From Bosea sp. BIWAKO-01 (GTDB lineage Bacteria > Pseudomonadota > Alphaproteobacteria > Rhizobiales > Beijerinckiaceae), in assembly GCF_001748145.1 (NCBI RefSeq), contig NZ_BCQA01000001.1, positions 4,304,501 to 4,368,500 on the forward strand: a stretch of 64,000 bases of DNA. Direction: 5' to 3'. The stretch's first letter is position 1. Every line of letters starts with the position of its first letter. This document shows positions 26,667 through 34,557 of this stretch, piece after piece. The notes under the pieces were generated by a model, which worked only from the letters and a program-made list of their open reading frames with translations, ran no database searches and was not told where the DNA came from. Position numbers and translations under genes: made by a program.

Positions 26667-26819
26667 GCGTGGTCGCTGGGGTGCAGATGACGTTCATCGT
26701 CCGGTCAGCCGGCGCGACTGGAGCAGGACGGCCAAGGAAGGACCCGATGCCCAGGGGGCTTCAGCGGCGACCGTCAGGGTGTCGTCTTTCGCGTCAGAAA
26801 GCGCCGGATCGACGACTGA

Positions 26820-26857
26820 TGCCGAATATTATTGCTCCAAACGCTGCTTGTTCGGCA
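26820..26857. promoter_or_regulatory. Inverted repeat upstream of tctC-like gene
   Basis: The 26667-26925 gap contains no gene. TGCCGAA (26820-26826) and TTCGGCA (26851-26857) form an inverted repeat flanking an AT-rich core (ATATTATT) about 70-105 bases before the start codon. It may be an operator or promoter region. Based only on symmetry. Confidence 0.25.
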
Positions 26858-26925
26858 CAAAGCGCAATGATCAAGCTTCCCCGCGAAAGCCGCCCAGCAA
26901 GACGCGGCCCCGGAGGGAGAGACTG

Positions 26926-27897
26926 ATGATTTCAAGATTACTGACCATGCGGTTGCTCGCGCTGACGGCGATGTTGGCACTGGCGGCTCCGGCCCTGGCA
27001 CAGGACGGCTATCCCAACAAGCCGATCACCATGATCGTGCCATTCGCAGCCGGAGGCTCCTCCGACGTGATAGCGCGGCTCGTCGGCGACGAGATGGGGC
27101 GGGTGCTCGGCCAGCGCATCGTCATGGAGAACATGGCGGGGGCGGGGGGCGCGACGGCCCTGACGCGCGCCGCCAAGGCCGATCCCGATGGCTATACCAT
27201 CGTCATCGGCAATAGCGGCACCAATGCCGCGTCCTACTCGATCTATCCGGATTTGAAATACACTCAGGCCGATTTTGCGCCGATCGGCCTCGTCGCCAAG
27301 ACATCACCGATGATTGCGCTCAAGCTCGATTTCCCGGCCAAGAACCTGATGGAGTTCGTCGACTACGCCAAGAAGAACCCCGGTAAGGTCAGTCTCGGGC
27401 ATGCCGGCGTCGGCTCGTCGAATTATCTGATCTGCCGGAACTTCATCAAGGCGGCTGGCGTGGAGGTCGCGCTCGTCAGTTATCGTGGCGCAGGGCCGGC
27501 TTTGAACGACTTGATGGGCGGGCAGATCGACGGCGTCTGCGATGCCGCAACCTCGCTCTCGGGCGCGGTGCAGGGAGCCAAGGTCAAAGCGCTGGTGGTC
27601 GCGACACCGAGCCGACTCGACAGCCTTCCAGATGTGCCAACCTCCAGGGAGGCCGGGCTGCCGGCATTCGAGGCCCAGGGCTGGAATGCGCTCTTTGGCC
27701 CGAAGGGCCTGCCTGAACCGATCGTCACCAAGCTGAATCAGGCTTTGCGGACCGCGCTTTCGAGCCCGAATCTGCAAGCTCGATTCAAGGAGCTTTCGTC
27801 TGTGCTGCCATCCGAGAACGAACTCACGCCTGCCCATGTCGGCGCGATGGTTCCGGGCGAGATTGAAAAGTACAAGATCCTGCTTCAGGACAAGTGA
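26926..27897 (+). CDS. Tripartite tricarboxylate transporter substrate-binding protein (TctC/Bug family)
   Basis: A 323-residue periplasmic solute-binding protein. Signal peptide with cleavage after Ala25 (APALA-QDGYP). The mature protein begins with the Bug hallmark YPNKPITMIVPFAAGGSSDV, followed by MENMAGAGGATALTRAAKAD and GHAGVGSSNYL. Start ATG 26926 has GGAGGGAG upstream. The family captures carboxylates for TctAB membrane subunits, but no tctA or tctB lies nearby, so this is an orphan binding protein, common in Hyphomicrobiales. The ligand cannot be read from sequence. Confidence 0.9.
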   Translation: MISRLLTMRLLALTAMLALAAPALAQDGYPNKPITMIVPFAAGGSSDVIARLVGDEMGRVLGQRIVMENMAGAGGATALTRAAKADPDGYTIVIGNSGTNAASYSIYPDLKYTQADFAPIGLVAKTSPMIALKLDFPAKNLMEFVDYAKKNPGKVSLGHAGVGSSNYLICRNFIKAAGVEVALVSYRGAGPALNDLMGGQIDGVCDAATSLSGAVQGAKVKALVVATPSRLDSLPDVPTSREAGLPAFEAQGWNALFGPKGLPEPIVTKLNQALRTALSSPNLQARFKELSSVLPSENELTPAHVGAMVPGEIEKYKILLQDK

Positions 27898-27921
27898 GGC
27901 CTGACCCAGTAAGACCTGGCC

Positions 27922-28341
27922 CTATGCTCGCTGGCGGGCAAGCTCGCCAGCGAGATCCAGCAGCACGTCGGCAGGCTGGACCTGGAGATCGGCCTCTGGC
28001 GTGACACCGTAGAGACCGAAGATGAAGTGCGTGGTCTCGTCGTGTTCGGCGAGGCCCATCGACCAGTTCTGGAAGCTGCGGGCCGCAATCTGCTCTTCGG
28101 CCAGCAGGCGGATCCCGGAATGGCGCGGATCGACCACGATCCGGCCATATGTCTCCGCGACATTATGCGCCTCGCCTTCGAGCACCTGCGCGAAGGCCCC
28201 GGGCGTCACCAGGAGAAATCCCGTCACCTCGTTCTGTACGTTCAGCCGCCGCGCGCTGGCGATCATCCTGCCAACCTCCTCACTGCGATTGGCCTCGACG
28301 AGGCGACTCCGGCTGGCATAAACAAGACGTATCAGACTCAA
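27922..28341 (-). CDS. Short BLUF-domain blue-light sensor protein
   Basis: A 139-residue protein consisting of a BLUF flavin-binding domain plus about 35 C-terminal residues, with no output domain. Key residues, aligned to AppA by spacing, are present: Tyr8 (LIRLVYASR), Asn34, Gln52 (FAQVLEGE), Trp93 and Met95 (FQNWSMG), plus the family DPRH motif. The start is TTG 28341: on the minus strand AAAGGAG lies eight bases upstream and no ATG fits. Short BLUF proteins usually act by binding a partner. It is divergent from the degP-like gene, separated by 156 bases. Partner unknown. Confidence 0.85.
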   Translation of the reverse strand: MSLIRLVYASRSRLVEANRSEEVGRMIASARRLNVQNEVTGFLLVTPGAFAQVLEGEAHNVAETYGRIVVDPRHSGIRLLAEEQIAARSFQNWSMGLAEHDETTHFIFGLYGVTPEADLQVQPADVLLDLAGELARQRA

Positions 28342-28455
28342 GGGACCAGCTCCTTTCGCGGATTTTTGCTCGACTGACCCGTTCGATGATCCGGATGGCG
28401 CCAGTGGCGTCGCGGGCGAAGAGATTTCCCGGGAATGGGTCGTATTGGAAGATTT

Positions 28456-28480
28456 GGAACGCCGCCAGCGGTGTTTTGTT
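28456..28480 (+). promoter_or_regulatory. Possible ECF-type promoter before degP-like gene
   Basis: GGAAC (28456-28460), 16 bases, then TGTT (28477-28480) resembles the alphaproteobacterial general-stress EcfG pattern GGAAC-N16/17-CGTT with one mismatch. It lies 17 bases before the start codon. A chance match is quite possible. Confidence 0.25.
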
Positions 28481-28497
28481 TCAGCGTGGAGACAGGA

Positions 28498-29931
28498 ATG
28501 AAGCGCGGGATCATGCCGGTCCGTTTCGGAAGAACTGCCTTGCCGGCCGCCTTGATGCTCTTTGCAAGCCTTGCTCCACTGCCATTGCTTGCGCAGGCGC
28601 GGCAGGTTCCGGAAACCCGTCAGCAGGTTCAGCTTTCCTTTGCGCCGATCGTGCAGAAGACGGCCGGATCGGTCGTGAATGTCTATGGCGCCCGTGTCGA
28701 GCGTCGGGCTCAGAACCCTTTCATGGACGATCCGTTCTTCCGCCGCTTCTTTGGCGATGACGGGTTCGGCGTCCCGCGCGAACGCGTGCAACGATCGCTT
28801 GGCTCAGGCGTGATCGTCGACGCGAGCGGGCTCGTCGTGACCAACAACCACGTCATCGAGGGCATGAGCGAGGTCAAGGTCGCCTTTGCGGACAAGCGCG
28901 AGGTGGAAGCCACGATCGTCCTGCGCGATCCACGTACCGATCTTGCCGTGCTGAAGCTGAACGGCGCCAAGGATCTGAGCGCGATCGACCTTGCCGATTC
29001 CGACCAGCTCCAGGTCGGCGATATCGTGCTGGCGATCGGCAATCCCTTCGGCGTCGGGCAGACCGTGACGCAGGGCATCGTTTCGGCGCTGGCTCGTACG
29101 CAGGTCGGTGTCGCCGATGCGCAGTCCTTCATCCAGACCGATGCGGCGATCAATCCCGGTAATTCCGGCGGCGCACTGGTCGATATGGAAGGCCGGCTGA
29201 TCGGCATCAACACCGCGATCTTCTCGCGCTCGGGTGGCAGTCACGGTATCGGTTTTGCGATCCCCTCGTCGATGGTTCGCGTGGTCGTGGAAAGCGCCAA
29301 GACGGGCGCTGCCTCGGTGCGCCGGCCGTGGTTCGGCGCCAGGCTGCAGGCACTGACCGCCGATGTCGCCGACGGGCTTGGGCTCGACCGCCCGGCCGGT
29401 TCCGTCGTTGCCAGCGTCGTCGAGAAAGGGCCTGCCGCCGAAGGCGGGCTCAAGCGGTCGGACGTCATCCTTGCTCTTGACGGGGTTGCCGTCGATGATC
29501 CCGAGGCCTTCGGCTATCGTTTCGCGACCCGCCCCATCGGCGGTACGACCTCTCTGACCGTGCTGCGCGGCGGCAAGCGTCTGGTGGTTCCGGTGAAGCT
29601 CGTTCCGGCGCCAGAGACGCGGCCGCGTGAATCTGTGACGCTTTCGGGTCGCACGCCGCTTTCAGGGCTGACGGTGCTCAACCTGTCGCCGGCGGTCGCC
29701 GAGGAGCTTTCGATCGATGCCGGAACCGAAGGCGTCGTGGTCAGTGCCATCGAGGAGGGGAGCCTTGCAGCTCGCGTCGGTTTCCAGAAGGGCGACATCA
29801 TCCTTGCCCTGAACGGAGAGCGCATGGAGCGCTCGCGCGATGTCGAGGCGGCTCTGCGCCAGCGCAAGCGCGCCTGGGAGGTGACGATCTCGCGCGCCGG
29901 ACAGACCGTGACATCGGTCTTTCCGGGGTGA
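28498..29931 (+). CDS. degP: Do-like periplasmic serine protease (DegP/HtrA family)
   Basis: A 477-residue HtrA-type protease/chaperone for envelope protein quality control. A signal peptide covers about residues 1-33 (ALMLFASLAPLPLLAQA). The trypsin-like domain has the catalytic triad His118 (TNNHVIEG), Asp148 (RDPRTDLAVL) and Ser223 (INPGNSGGAL). Two PDZ domains follow (about 275-370 and 385-477). ATG 28498 is preceded by GGAGACAGGA; an earlier in-frame ATG at 28435 would spoil the signal peptide. The TGA stop overlaps the rarA GTG start, so the two are translationally linked. Confidence 0.93.
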   Translation: MKRGIMPVRFGRTALPAALMLFASLAPLPLLAQARQVPETRQQVQLSFAPIVQKTAGSVVNVYGARVERRAQNPFMDDPFFRRFFGDDGFGVPRERVQRSLGSGVIVDASGLVVTNNHVIEGMSEVKVAFADKREVEATIVLRDPRTDLAVLKLNGAKDLSAIDLADSDQLQVGDIVLAIGNPFGVGQTVTQGIVSALARTQVGVADAQSFIQTDAAINPGNSGGALVDMEGRLIGINTAIFSRSGGSHGIGFAIPSSMVRVVVESAKTGAASVRRPWFGARLQALTADVADGLGLDRPAGSVVASVVEKGPAAEGGLKRSDVILALDGVAVDDPEAFGYRFATRPIGGTTSLTVLRGGKRLVVPVKLVPAPETRPRESVTLSGRTPLSGLTVLNLSPAVAEELSIDAGTEGVVVSAIEEGSLAARVGFQKGDIILALNGERMERSRDVEAALRQRKRAWEVTISRAGQTVTSVFPG

Positions 29932-31235
29932 GCGACCTCTTTTCCGCTTCCGGCCTCGACAAGGCGGGGCCGCGCCCGCTTGCCGACCGTTTGCGGCCGA
30001 CGACGCTGGCCGAGGTCACGGGGCAGGAGCACCTGACGGGCCCGGATGGCGCGCTCACGCGACTGCTGGCCTCGGGCTCGATTGGGAGCCTGATCTTCTG
30101 GGGGCCGCCGGGCACCGGGAAGACGACGGTCGCGCGCCTGCTCGCCGGTGCGGTCGATCTCGGGTTCGAGCAGATCAGCGCGATCTTTTCCGGGATCGCC
30201 GACCTCAAGAAGGTGTTCGAGGCTGCGCGAGGGCGACGGCTTGGAGGCAAGGGCACGCTACTCTTCGTCGACGAGATCCATCGCTTCAACCGCACTCAGC
30301 TCGATGCGTTCCTGCCAGTCATGGAGGACGGCACGATCACGCTGGTCGGTGCCACAACCGAGAATCCATCCTTTGCGCTCAACGCCGCACTTCTGTCGCG
30401 GGCGCGGGTGCTCACATTCCAATCTCTCGACGAGAGCGCGCTGCTCTTTCTGCTCGGCCGGGCCGAGGTGCTCGAGAACAAGGAACTGCCGTTGACGCCG
30501 GAGGCGCGGCTGGCAGTTGCCCGCTTTGCCGATGGCGACGGGAGGGCGGCACTGACGTTGGCCGAGGAAATCTGGCGCGCCGCCAAACCGGACGAGATCT
30601 TCGACGAGGCCGGTCTCGCCGAGGTGATCCAGCGCCGCGCACCGATCTACGACAAGGCGCAGGACGGCCACTACAACCTGATCTCGGCACTGCATAAGAC
30701 GATCCGCGGCTCTGATCCGGATGCGGCTCTCTATTACTTCGCCCGCATGCTCGATGCCGGCGAGGATCCACGTTTCCTGGCGCGGCGGCTGGTGCGCATG
30801 GCGGTGGAGGATATCGGGCTCGCCGACCCGCAGGCGCTCGTCCATGCCCGCGCCGCGGCCGAGACCTATGAACAGCTGGGCTCGCCCGAGGGCGAGCTCG
30901 CACTCGCCAACACGGTGATTTATCTGGCGACCGCGCCGAAATCGAACGCGGCCTATATCGCCTACAAGGCGGCGCGGCGCGCGGCCAAGGAGGGCGGCTC
31001 GCTGATGCCACCCAAGACCATTCTGAACGCGCCGACGAAGCTGATGAAGGAAGAGGGCTACGGCGCCGACTACGCCTATGACCACGACGCCCCCGATGCC
31101 TTCTCCGGCCAGAACTACTGGCCCGATACGCTCGGCCGGCAGCTCTTCTACGATCCGCCCGAGCGCGGCTTCGAGCGCGAGATCCGGAAACGGCTGGAAT
31201 ACTGGGAAAAGCTCAGGGCCGAGCGCGGCAGGTAG
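29928..31235 (+). CDS. rarA: Replication-associated AAA+ ATPase RarA (MgsA)
   Basis: RarA/MgsA, 435 residues, a AAA+ clamp-loader relative that acts at stalled replication forks. Walker A GPPGTGKTT (59-67), Walker B LLFVDEIHR (111-119), sensor 1 VGATTENPSF and the C-terminal MgsA tetramerisation domain (RGSDPDAALYYFARMLDAGE, GYGADYAYDHD) are present. The start is GTG 29928 overlapping the degP stop (GTGA). Coupling a protease gene to a replication factor is a recurring arrangement in Hyphomicrobiales, probably positional. Confidence 0.94.
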   Translation: MSDLFSASGLDKAGPRPLADRLRPTTLAEVTGQEHLTGPDGALTRLLASGSIGSLIFWGPPGTGKTTVARLLAGAVDLGFEQISAIFSGIADLKKVFEAARGRRLGGKGTLLFVDEIHRFNRTQLDAFLPVMEDGTITLVGATTENPSFALNAALLSRARVLTFQSLDESALLFLLGRAEVLENKELPLTPEARLAVARFADGDGRAALTLAEEIWRAAKPDEIFDEAGLAEVIQRRAPIYDKAQDGHYNLISALHKTIRGSDPDAALYYFARMLDAGEDPRFLARRLVRMAVEDIGLADPQALVHARAAAETYEQLGSPEGELALANTVIYLATAPKSNAAYIAYKAARRAAKEGGSLMPPKTILNAPTKLMKEEGYGADYAYDHDAPDAFSGQNYWPDTLGRQLFYDPPERGFEREIRKRLEYWEKLRAERGR

Positions 31236-31240
31236 AAGAT

Positions 31241-31341
31241 CAGATCATCGGACGGGATATCGTATCGGGTCCGATCATCCGACCTTCTGCGTTCGCATCG
31301 GCGCTTCCGAAGACCGCGATCCATTTTGCGGGGCGATGCTT
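31241..31341 (+). repeat. Dispersed 101-bp palindromic repeat, copy 1
   Basis: Aligns without gaps to 40111-40211 with 78 of 101 positions identical by hand count. The 5' part is an imperfect inverted repeat (GATCATCGGAC / GTCCGATCATC around ATCG), and the 3' part shares TTCCGAAGACCGC-like and CGATGCTT blocks. It lies between rarA (plus) and the convergent porin-like gene (minus). Its last base is the first base of that gene's stop codon. Confidence 0.85.
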
Positions 31342-32657
31342 CAGAACGCGCGCTCTATGAAGACCTGAGTCGAGATCAGACGCCCCGCCAGCCCCGCGGC
31401 GACCTGCCGCCCGGTCAGCGATATTCGGGCTTGTGCGACCGACGCTTCGACCCCGGCCTTGAGACCCTCGACCGGTGTCCAGACCAGATTTGCGGTGGCG
31501 CGGTCGATGCTGATCTTGCCCTTCGCCTGGTCGATCAGTGGAACCGATAGCTGGTAGCGGCTGACGTAGAAATTGGTCGCGATCTCGTCGGTCCATTCCC
31601 GACGCAAGACAAGGGCGGTCGAGAAGCCGCGGGTCGGGTCGCTGCCGAGCAGCACCGTCCGAACGATGGCCGCGTCGAGTTGCGAGCCGATATAGGGAGC
31701 TGCGTCGACGGCACCTGCAATCTGGGCCGTGATGCTGCCGGGACGCCCCAGGATCTCGGTCTCATAGGTCGCGCCCAGAATTCCGGCGCGTCCCAATCGT
31801 GAGTTTCTGCCGGGGATGTCGCGTAGCGCCAACGCGCCATGCAACGTCCACGCGCCTGACTGATAGGCGAGCCGTGCCACGCCATCCGGCACGCGCCCGG
31901 CCGCAACTGGCAGCGAAGAGGTCGTGCCAAGCGTCGGATCCTCCATGGCGAGTGTCGCCACCCAGGTTTCCGTCAGCGGCAGTTCGACTGCTAATAACCC
32001 GACTGTCCGGCTTGGCGCCCGCGTGCTGAAGACGAATTCGTCGCCTGTCCAGAAGCTGAAGCGCGAGGTGTCCAGGCCGAAGGTCCAGGGCCCGACGAGG
32101 ACTGTCGCCTCGTCCAGGGTGAGCCCTGCGACATCGTTGACCGGGTTCTGCATGGTGAAGGAGAAGGCGCTGCCGACGCGCAGGCCAGAGGCGAGCTCAT
32201 GCGATGTCGCGATGCGAAGAGACGCGCTTGTCGGAAAGGACGTCAGGCTCGACGGGGGCAAGGCAGCGGAGCGCGATGCCCGGACACTGTCATTTTGCAG
32301 GCCGGCGCTGACGGTGCCCGACACCGAAAGGCAGGTGGCGGAGCCGGGCAGGATCACGCCGGGGATGCTGTCGTCGTCCTCGTCCTCCTCGTCGTCCTCG
32401 CTGCCATCCTCCTCCTCCTCCTGCGGCCGGGGATCGGCCGTGCTGGCGAAGAGGGGCTCAAGCTCGGTCGGCGTGATCGTGCAACTGCGTGCGAGGCTCG
32501 GGGGCCGGGCGGGTTTCAGGCCCTTGGGCGGCGGGAGTGCGACTGCTTCCCCGGTCAGTGCTGCGAAGGCCGGCAAGCCAAGCAGGAGCCGGGCTGCGAT
32601 CGTCCAGATGCGACGCAGGCAGGGCATCTCCTTGGCGCGGCCTGTCACGTCGGTCAT
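31341..32657 (-). CDS. Porin-like outer membrane beta-barrel protein with acidic tract
   Basis: About 438 residues. A signal peptide (LLLGLPAFAALTGEAVA) is followed by a Pro-rich stretch, then an acidic low-complexity tract of about 18 residues (Glu/Asp runs, coded near 32370-32430), and then a beta-barrel-like region ending in Phe. The junction ILPGSATCLSVSGTVSAGLQ resembles the PGSDTCLxVGG hallmark of rhizobial Porin_2 proteins, and alternating hydrophobic strands follow. Start is uncertain: ATG 32657 (GGAG 13 bases upstream), ATG 32681 or ATG 32627. Probably an outer-membrane channel, but divergent, and the acidic insert is not part of the classic family as I know it. Confidence 0.65.
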   Translation of the reverse strand: MTDVTGRAKEMPCLRRIWTIAARLLLGLPAFAALTGEAVALPPPKGLKPARPPSLARSCTITPTELEPLFASTADPRPQEEEEDGSEDDEEDEDDDSIPGVILPGSATCLSVSGTVSAGLQNDSVRASRSAALPPSSLTSFPTSASLRIATSHELASGLRVGSAFSFTMQNPVNDVAGLTLDEATVLVGPWTFGLDTSRFSFWTGDEFVFSTRAPSRTVGLLAVELPLTETWVATLAMEDPTLGTTSSLPVAAGRVPDGVARLAYQSGAWTLHGALALRDIPGRNSRLGRAGILGATYETEILGRPGSITAQIAGAVDAAPYIGSQLDAAIVRTVLLGSDPTRGFSTALVLRREWTDEIATNFYVSRYQLSVPLIDQAKGKISIDRATANLVWTPVEGLKAGVEASVAQARISLTGRQVAAGLAGRLISTQVFIERAF

Positions 32658-32817
32658 GGGTGGCGGGCGGCTCCAAGGCATTGGTGTCGGTGGTCATCTG
32701 TCGTCACGGGCTCCGGGTGTGTCAATTGCGCCGTGAGAGGCCCGCACTCCCGTGATTGTCGCATGCTGGGACCGGATTTCGTTTGTACAGGTTGGATGTG
32801 CTGGCTATTGCAGGACG

Positions 32818-33201
32818 ATGACATCCACGTTTCTCGTCTTCCTGGGCGCCGGCATCGGCGGCGCGCTGCGACACGGGGTCAACTACACCTCGCTGAAATG
32901 GCTGGGGACGGGTTTTCCCTATGGCACAATGGCCATCAATATTCTCGGTTCGGGGATCATGGGGCTGATCATCGGCTGGCTCGCTTTCAAGGCGGGCGAG
33001 GGCTGGTCGCAACAGGCGCGCCTCTTCCTGACCACAGGCGTCCTGGGCGGATTCACGACTTTCTCGGCCTTCTCGCTTGAGGCCGTTCTGCTCTGGGAGC
33101 GCGGCCAACTGGGCTTCGCCACCATTTATGTTCTGGGCTCCGTCGCGCTGTCTCTGGCAGCGCTGGTTGGTGGGCTCGCACTCGTCCGGGGGCTATCATG
33201 A
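32818..33201 (+). CDS. crcB: Fluoride ion channel CrcB (Fluc)
   Basis: A 127-residue, four-helix Fluc-type protein that exports fluoride as a dual-topology dimer. Signatures GAGIGGALRHGVNY, GTMAINILGSGIMG and GFTTFSAFSLEA are intact. Start ATG 32818 has AGGA five bases upstream. No fluoride riboswitch motif was recognised in the 150 bases before it. ATGA overlap with the downstream pseudouridine synthase suggests a two-gene operon. Confidence 0.93.
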   Translation: MTSTFLVFLGAGIGGALRHGVNYTSLKWLGTGFPYGTMAINILGSGIMGLIIGWLAFKAGEGWSQQARLFLTTGVLGGFTTFSAFSLEAVLLWERGQLGFATIYVLGSVALSLAALVGGLALVRGLS

Positions 33202-34466
33202 GGCAAGGTGGCAAGGGCTCCGGCAGCAAGGGCTCCGGCGGCAAGGGGCAAACGGGTCGCGGCGGCAGGCCTCCTGCAGCCGGTGCCAGGAAGAAGCGGC
33301 CAAGCCATGACGCGGGCCGGCAGGCGCGCGCTTCGGGCCAGGCCAGGCCGGGCGAGGGCGAGGACGTCGCGCGCCGGGAACCGATCGGCAGATCGCCAGC
33401 GCAACGGGCGCAGCGCCCAGCCGGACCGACGCGGGCGGAGGTCAAGGCTGTGACCGCCGAGGTGCTTGCCACCGGCGTTCAGCAACTCGTCGTGACGCCA
33501 GACGAGAACGAGATGCGGATCGATCGCTTCCTTGAGACACGCTTTCCGCAACTGTCCTTCAGCCACATCCAGCGGATCGTCCGGAAGGGCGAGCTGCGCG
33601 TCAATGGCAAGCGCGCCGACAGCAAGGACCGGCTCGAAGCCGGCCAGACTGTGCGCATTCCGCCGCTGAAGCTCGAGCAGCAGGCGGAGCGTCCGCGTTC
33701 GGTCAGGGCCGATTCCGACACGGTCGAGTTCCTTCGCTCGATCACCCTCTACGAGGATGACGATGTCATGGTCCTCAACAAGCCTGCCGGCCTGGCGGTG
33801 CAAGGCGGCTCCGGCACCACCCGCCATGTCGACGGCATGCTCGATGCACTGACCGGCAAGGACGGCCAGAAGCCGCGCCTTGTGCACCGGCTCGACAAGG
33901 ATACGTCCGGCTGCCTCGTCATCGCCAAATCGCGCTTTGCGGCGGCGACGCTGGCAAAGACCTTTCGTTCGCGCTCGGCCCGCAAGGTCTACTGGGCGCT
34001 GGTTGCCGGCGTCCCGCGCGTCCGGCAGGGCCGGATCTCGACCTATCTCGCCCGCGAGGAAGCCTATGATGGCGATCAGCGGATGGCGGTCGCCAAACAT
34101 GGCGACGACGGTGCGATGCATGCCGTGACCTATTACGCGGTGGTCGAGACCGCGGCGCAGAAGCTCGGCTGGCTGTCGCTGAAGCCTGTGACCGGCCGCA
34201 CCCATCAATTGCGCGCGCATGCCGCCCATATCGGCCACCCGATCGTCGGTGATCCCAAATACTTCAACATTCAAAACTGGGAGCTGCCGGGCGGCATCCA
34301 GAACAAGCTGCATCTGCTGGCTCGCCGCATCGTGCTGCCGCATCCGCGCGGCAAGGGCACGATCGATGTCAGCGCGCCGCTGCCGCCACATATGCGCCAG
34401 TCCTGGAACCTGCTCGGTTTCGAGGACGAGCGCTATGACCCGATCGTGGACGCGCCCGACGAATAG
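33198..34466 (+). CDS. RluC/RluD-type 23S rRNA pseudouridine synthase
   Basis: A 422-residue RluA-superfamily enzyme. Residues 1-90 are a basic, Gly/Lys/Arg-rich low-complexity extension; an S4 RNA-binding domain follows (RIDRFLETRFPQLSFSHIQR, about 107-155), then the catalytic domain with HRLDKDTSG (230-238; catalytic Asp233) and GRTHQLRAHAAHIGHPIVGD. By family it isomerises uridines in 23S rRNA, with RluC-like target the best guess. ATGA overlap with crcB. The long basic N-terminus may add RNA affinity. Confidence 0.92.
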   Translation: MRQGGKGSGSKGSGGKGQTGRGGRPPAAGARKKRPSHDAGRQARASGQARPGEGEDVARREPIGRSPAQRAQRPAGPTRAEVKAVTAEVLATGVQQLVVTPDENEMRIDRFLETRFPQLSFSHIQRIVRKGELRVNGKRADSKDRLEAGQTVRIPPLKLEQQAERPRSVRADSDTVEFLRSITLYEDDDVMVLNKPAGLAVQGGSGTTRHVDGMLDALTGKDGQKPRLVHRLDKDTSGCLVIAKSRFAAATLAKTFRSRSARKVYWALVAGVPRVRQGRISTYLAREEAYDGDQRMAVAKHGDDGAMHAVTYYAVVETAAQKLGWLSLKPVTGRTHQLRAHAAHIGHPIVGDPKYFNIQNWELPGGIQNKLHLLARRIVLPHPRGKGTIDVSAPLPPHMRQSWNLLGFEDERYDPIVDAPDE

Positions 34467-34490
34467 GTCTTGGTATGACCTAGCGTAAGA

Positions 34491-34505
34491 GAACGCTTGC
34501 AGAAC
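34491..34505 (-). promoter_or_regulatory. LexA-like SOS box, minus orientation
   Basis: GAAC-GCTTGCA-GAAC is the reverse complement of the alphaproteobacterial LexA box GTTC-N7-GTTC. The spacer is less AT-rich than usual, so this may be the weaker of the pair. Confidence 0.5.
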
Positions 34506-34517
34506 AAAAATGGATAT

Positions 34518-34532
34518 GTTCTAATTTTGTTC
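34518..34532 (+). promoter_or_regulatory. LexA-like SOS box before PsiF-like gene
   Basis: GTTC-TAATTTT-GTTC exactly matches the alphaproteobacterial LexA operator pattern with an AT-rich spacer. It ends 25 bases before the start codon at 34558, the position expected for a repressor covering the promoter. Confidence 0.65.
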
Positions 34533-34557
34533 TCGACACTCTTACGCAGGTGCTCCC

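Larger units (their letters stand above)
34483..34547. repeat. 65-bp dyad enclosing two LexA-like boxes
   Basis: GCGTAAGAG (34483-34491) and CTCTTACGC (34539-34547) are perfect inverted arms. Between them lie GAAC-N7-GAAC and GTTC-N7-GTTC, which are themselves in inverted orientation. The structure sits between the pseudouridine synthase stop and the PsiF-like gene. Confidence 0.7.

Noticed and set aside
32682..32817. A fluoride riboswitch before crcB
   Set aside because: The conserved crcB-motif segments (GGNGAUGG near the start and the CCGCCAUUAAACU-like ending) were not found.
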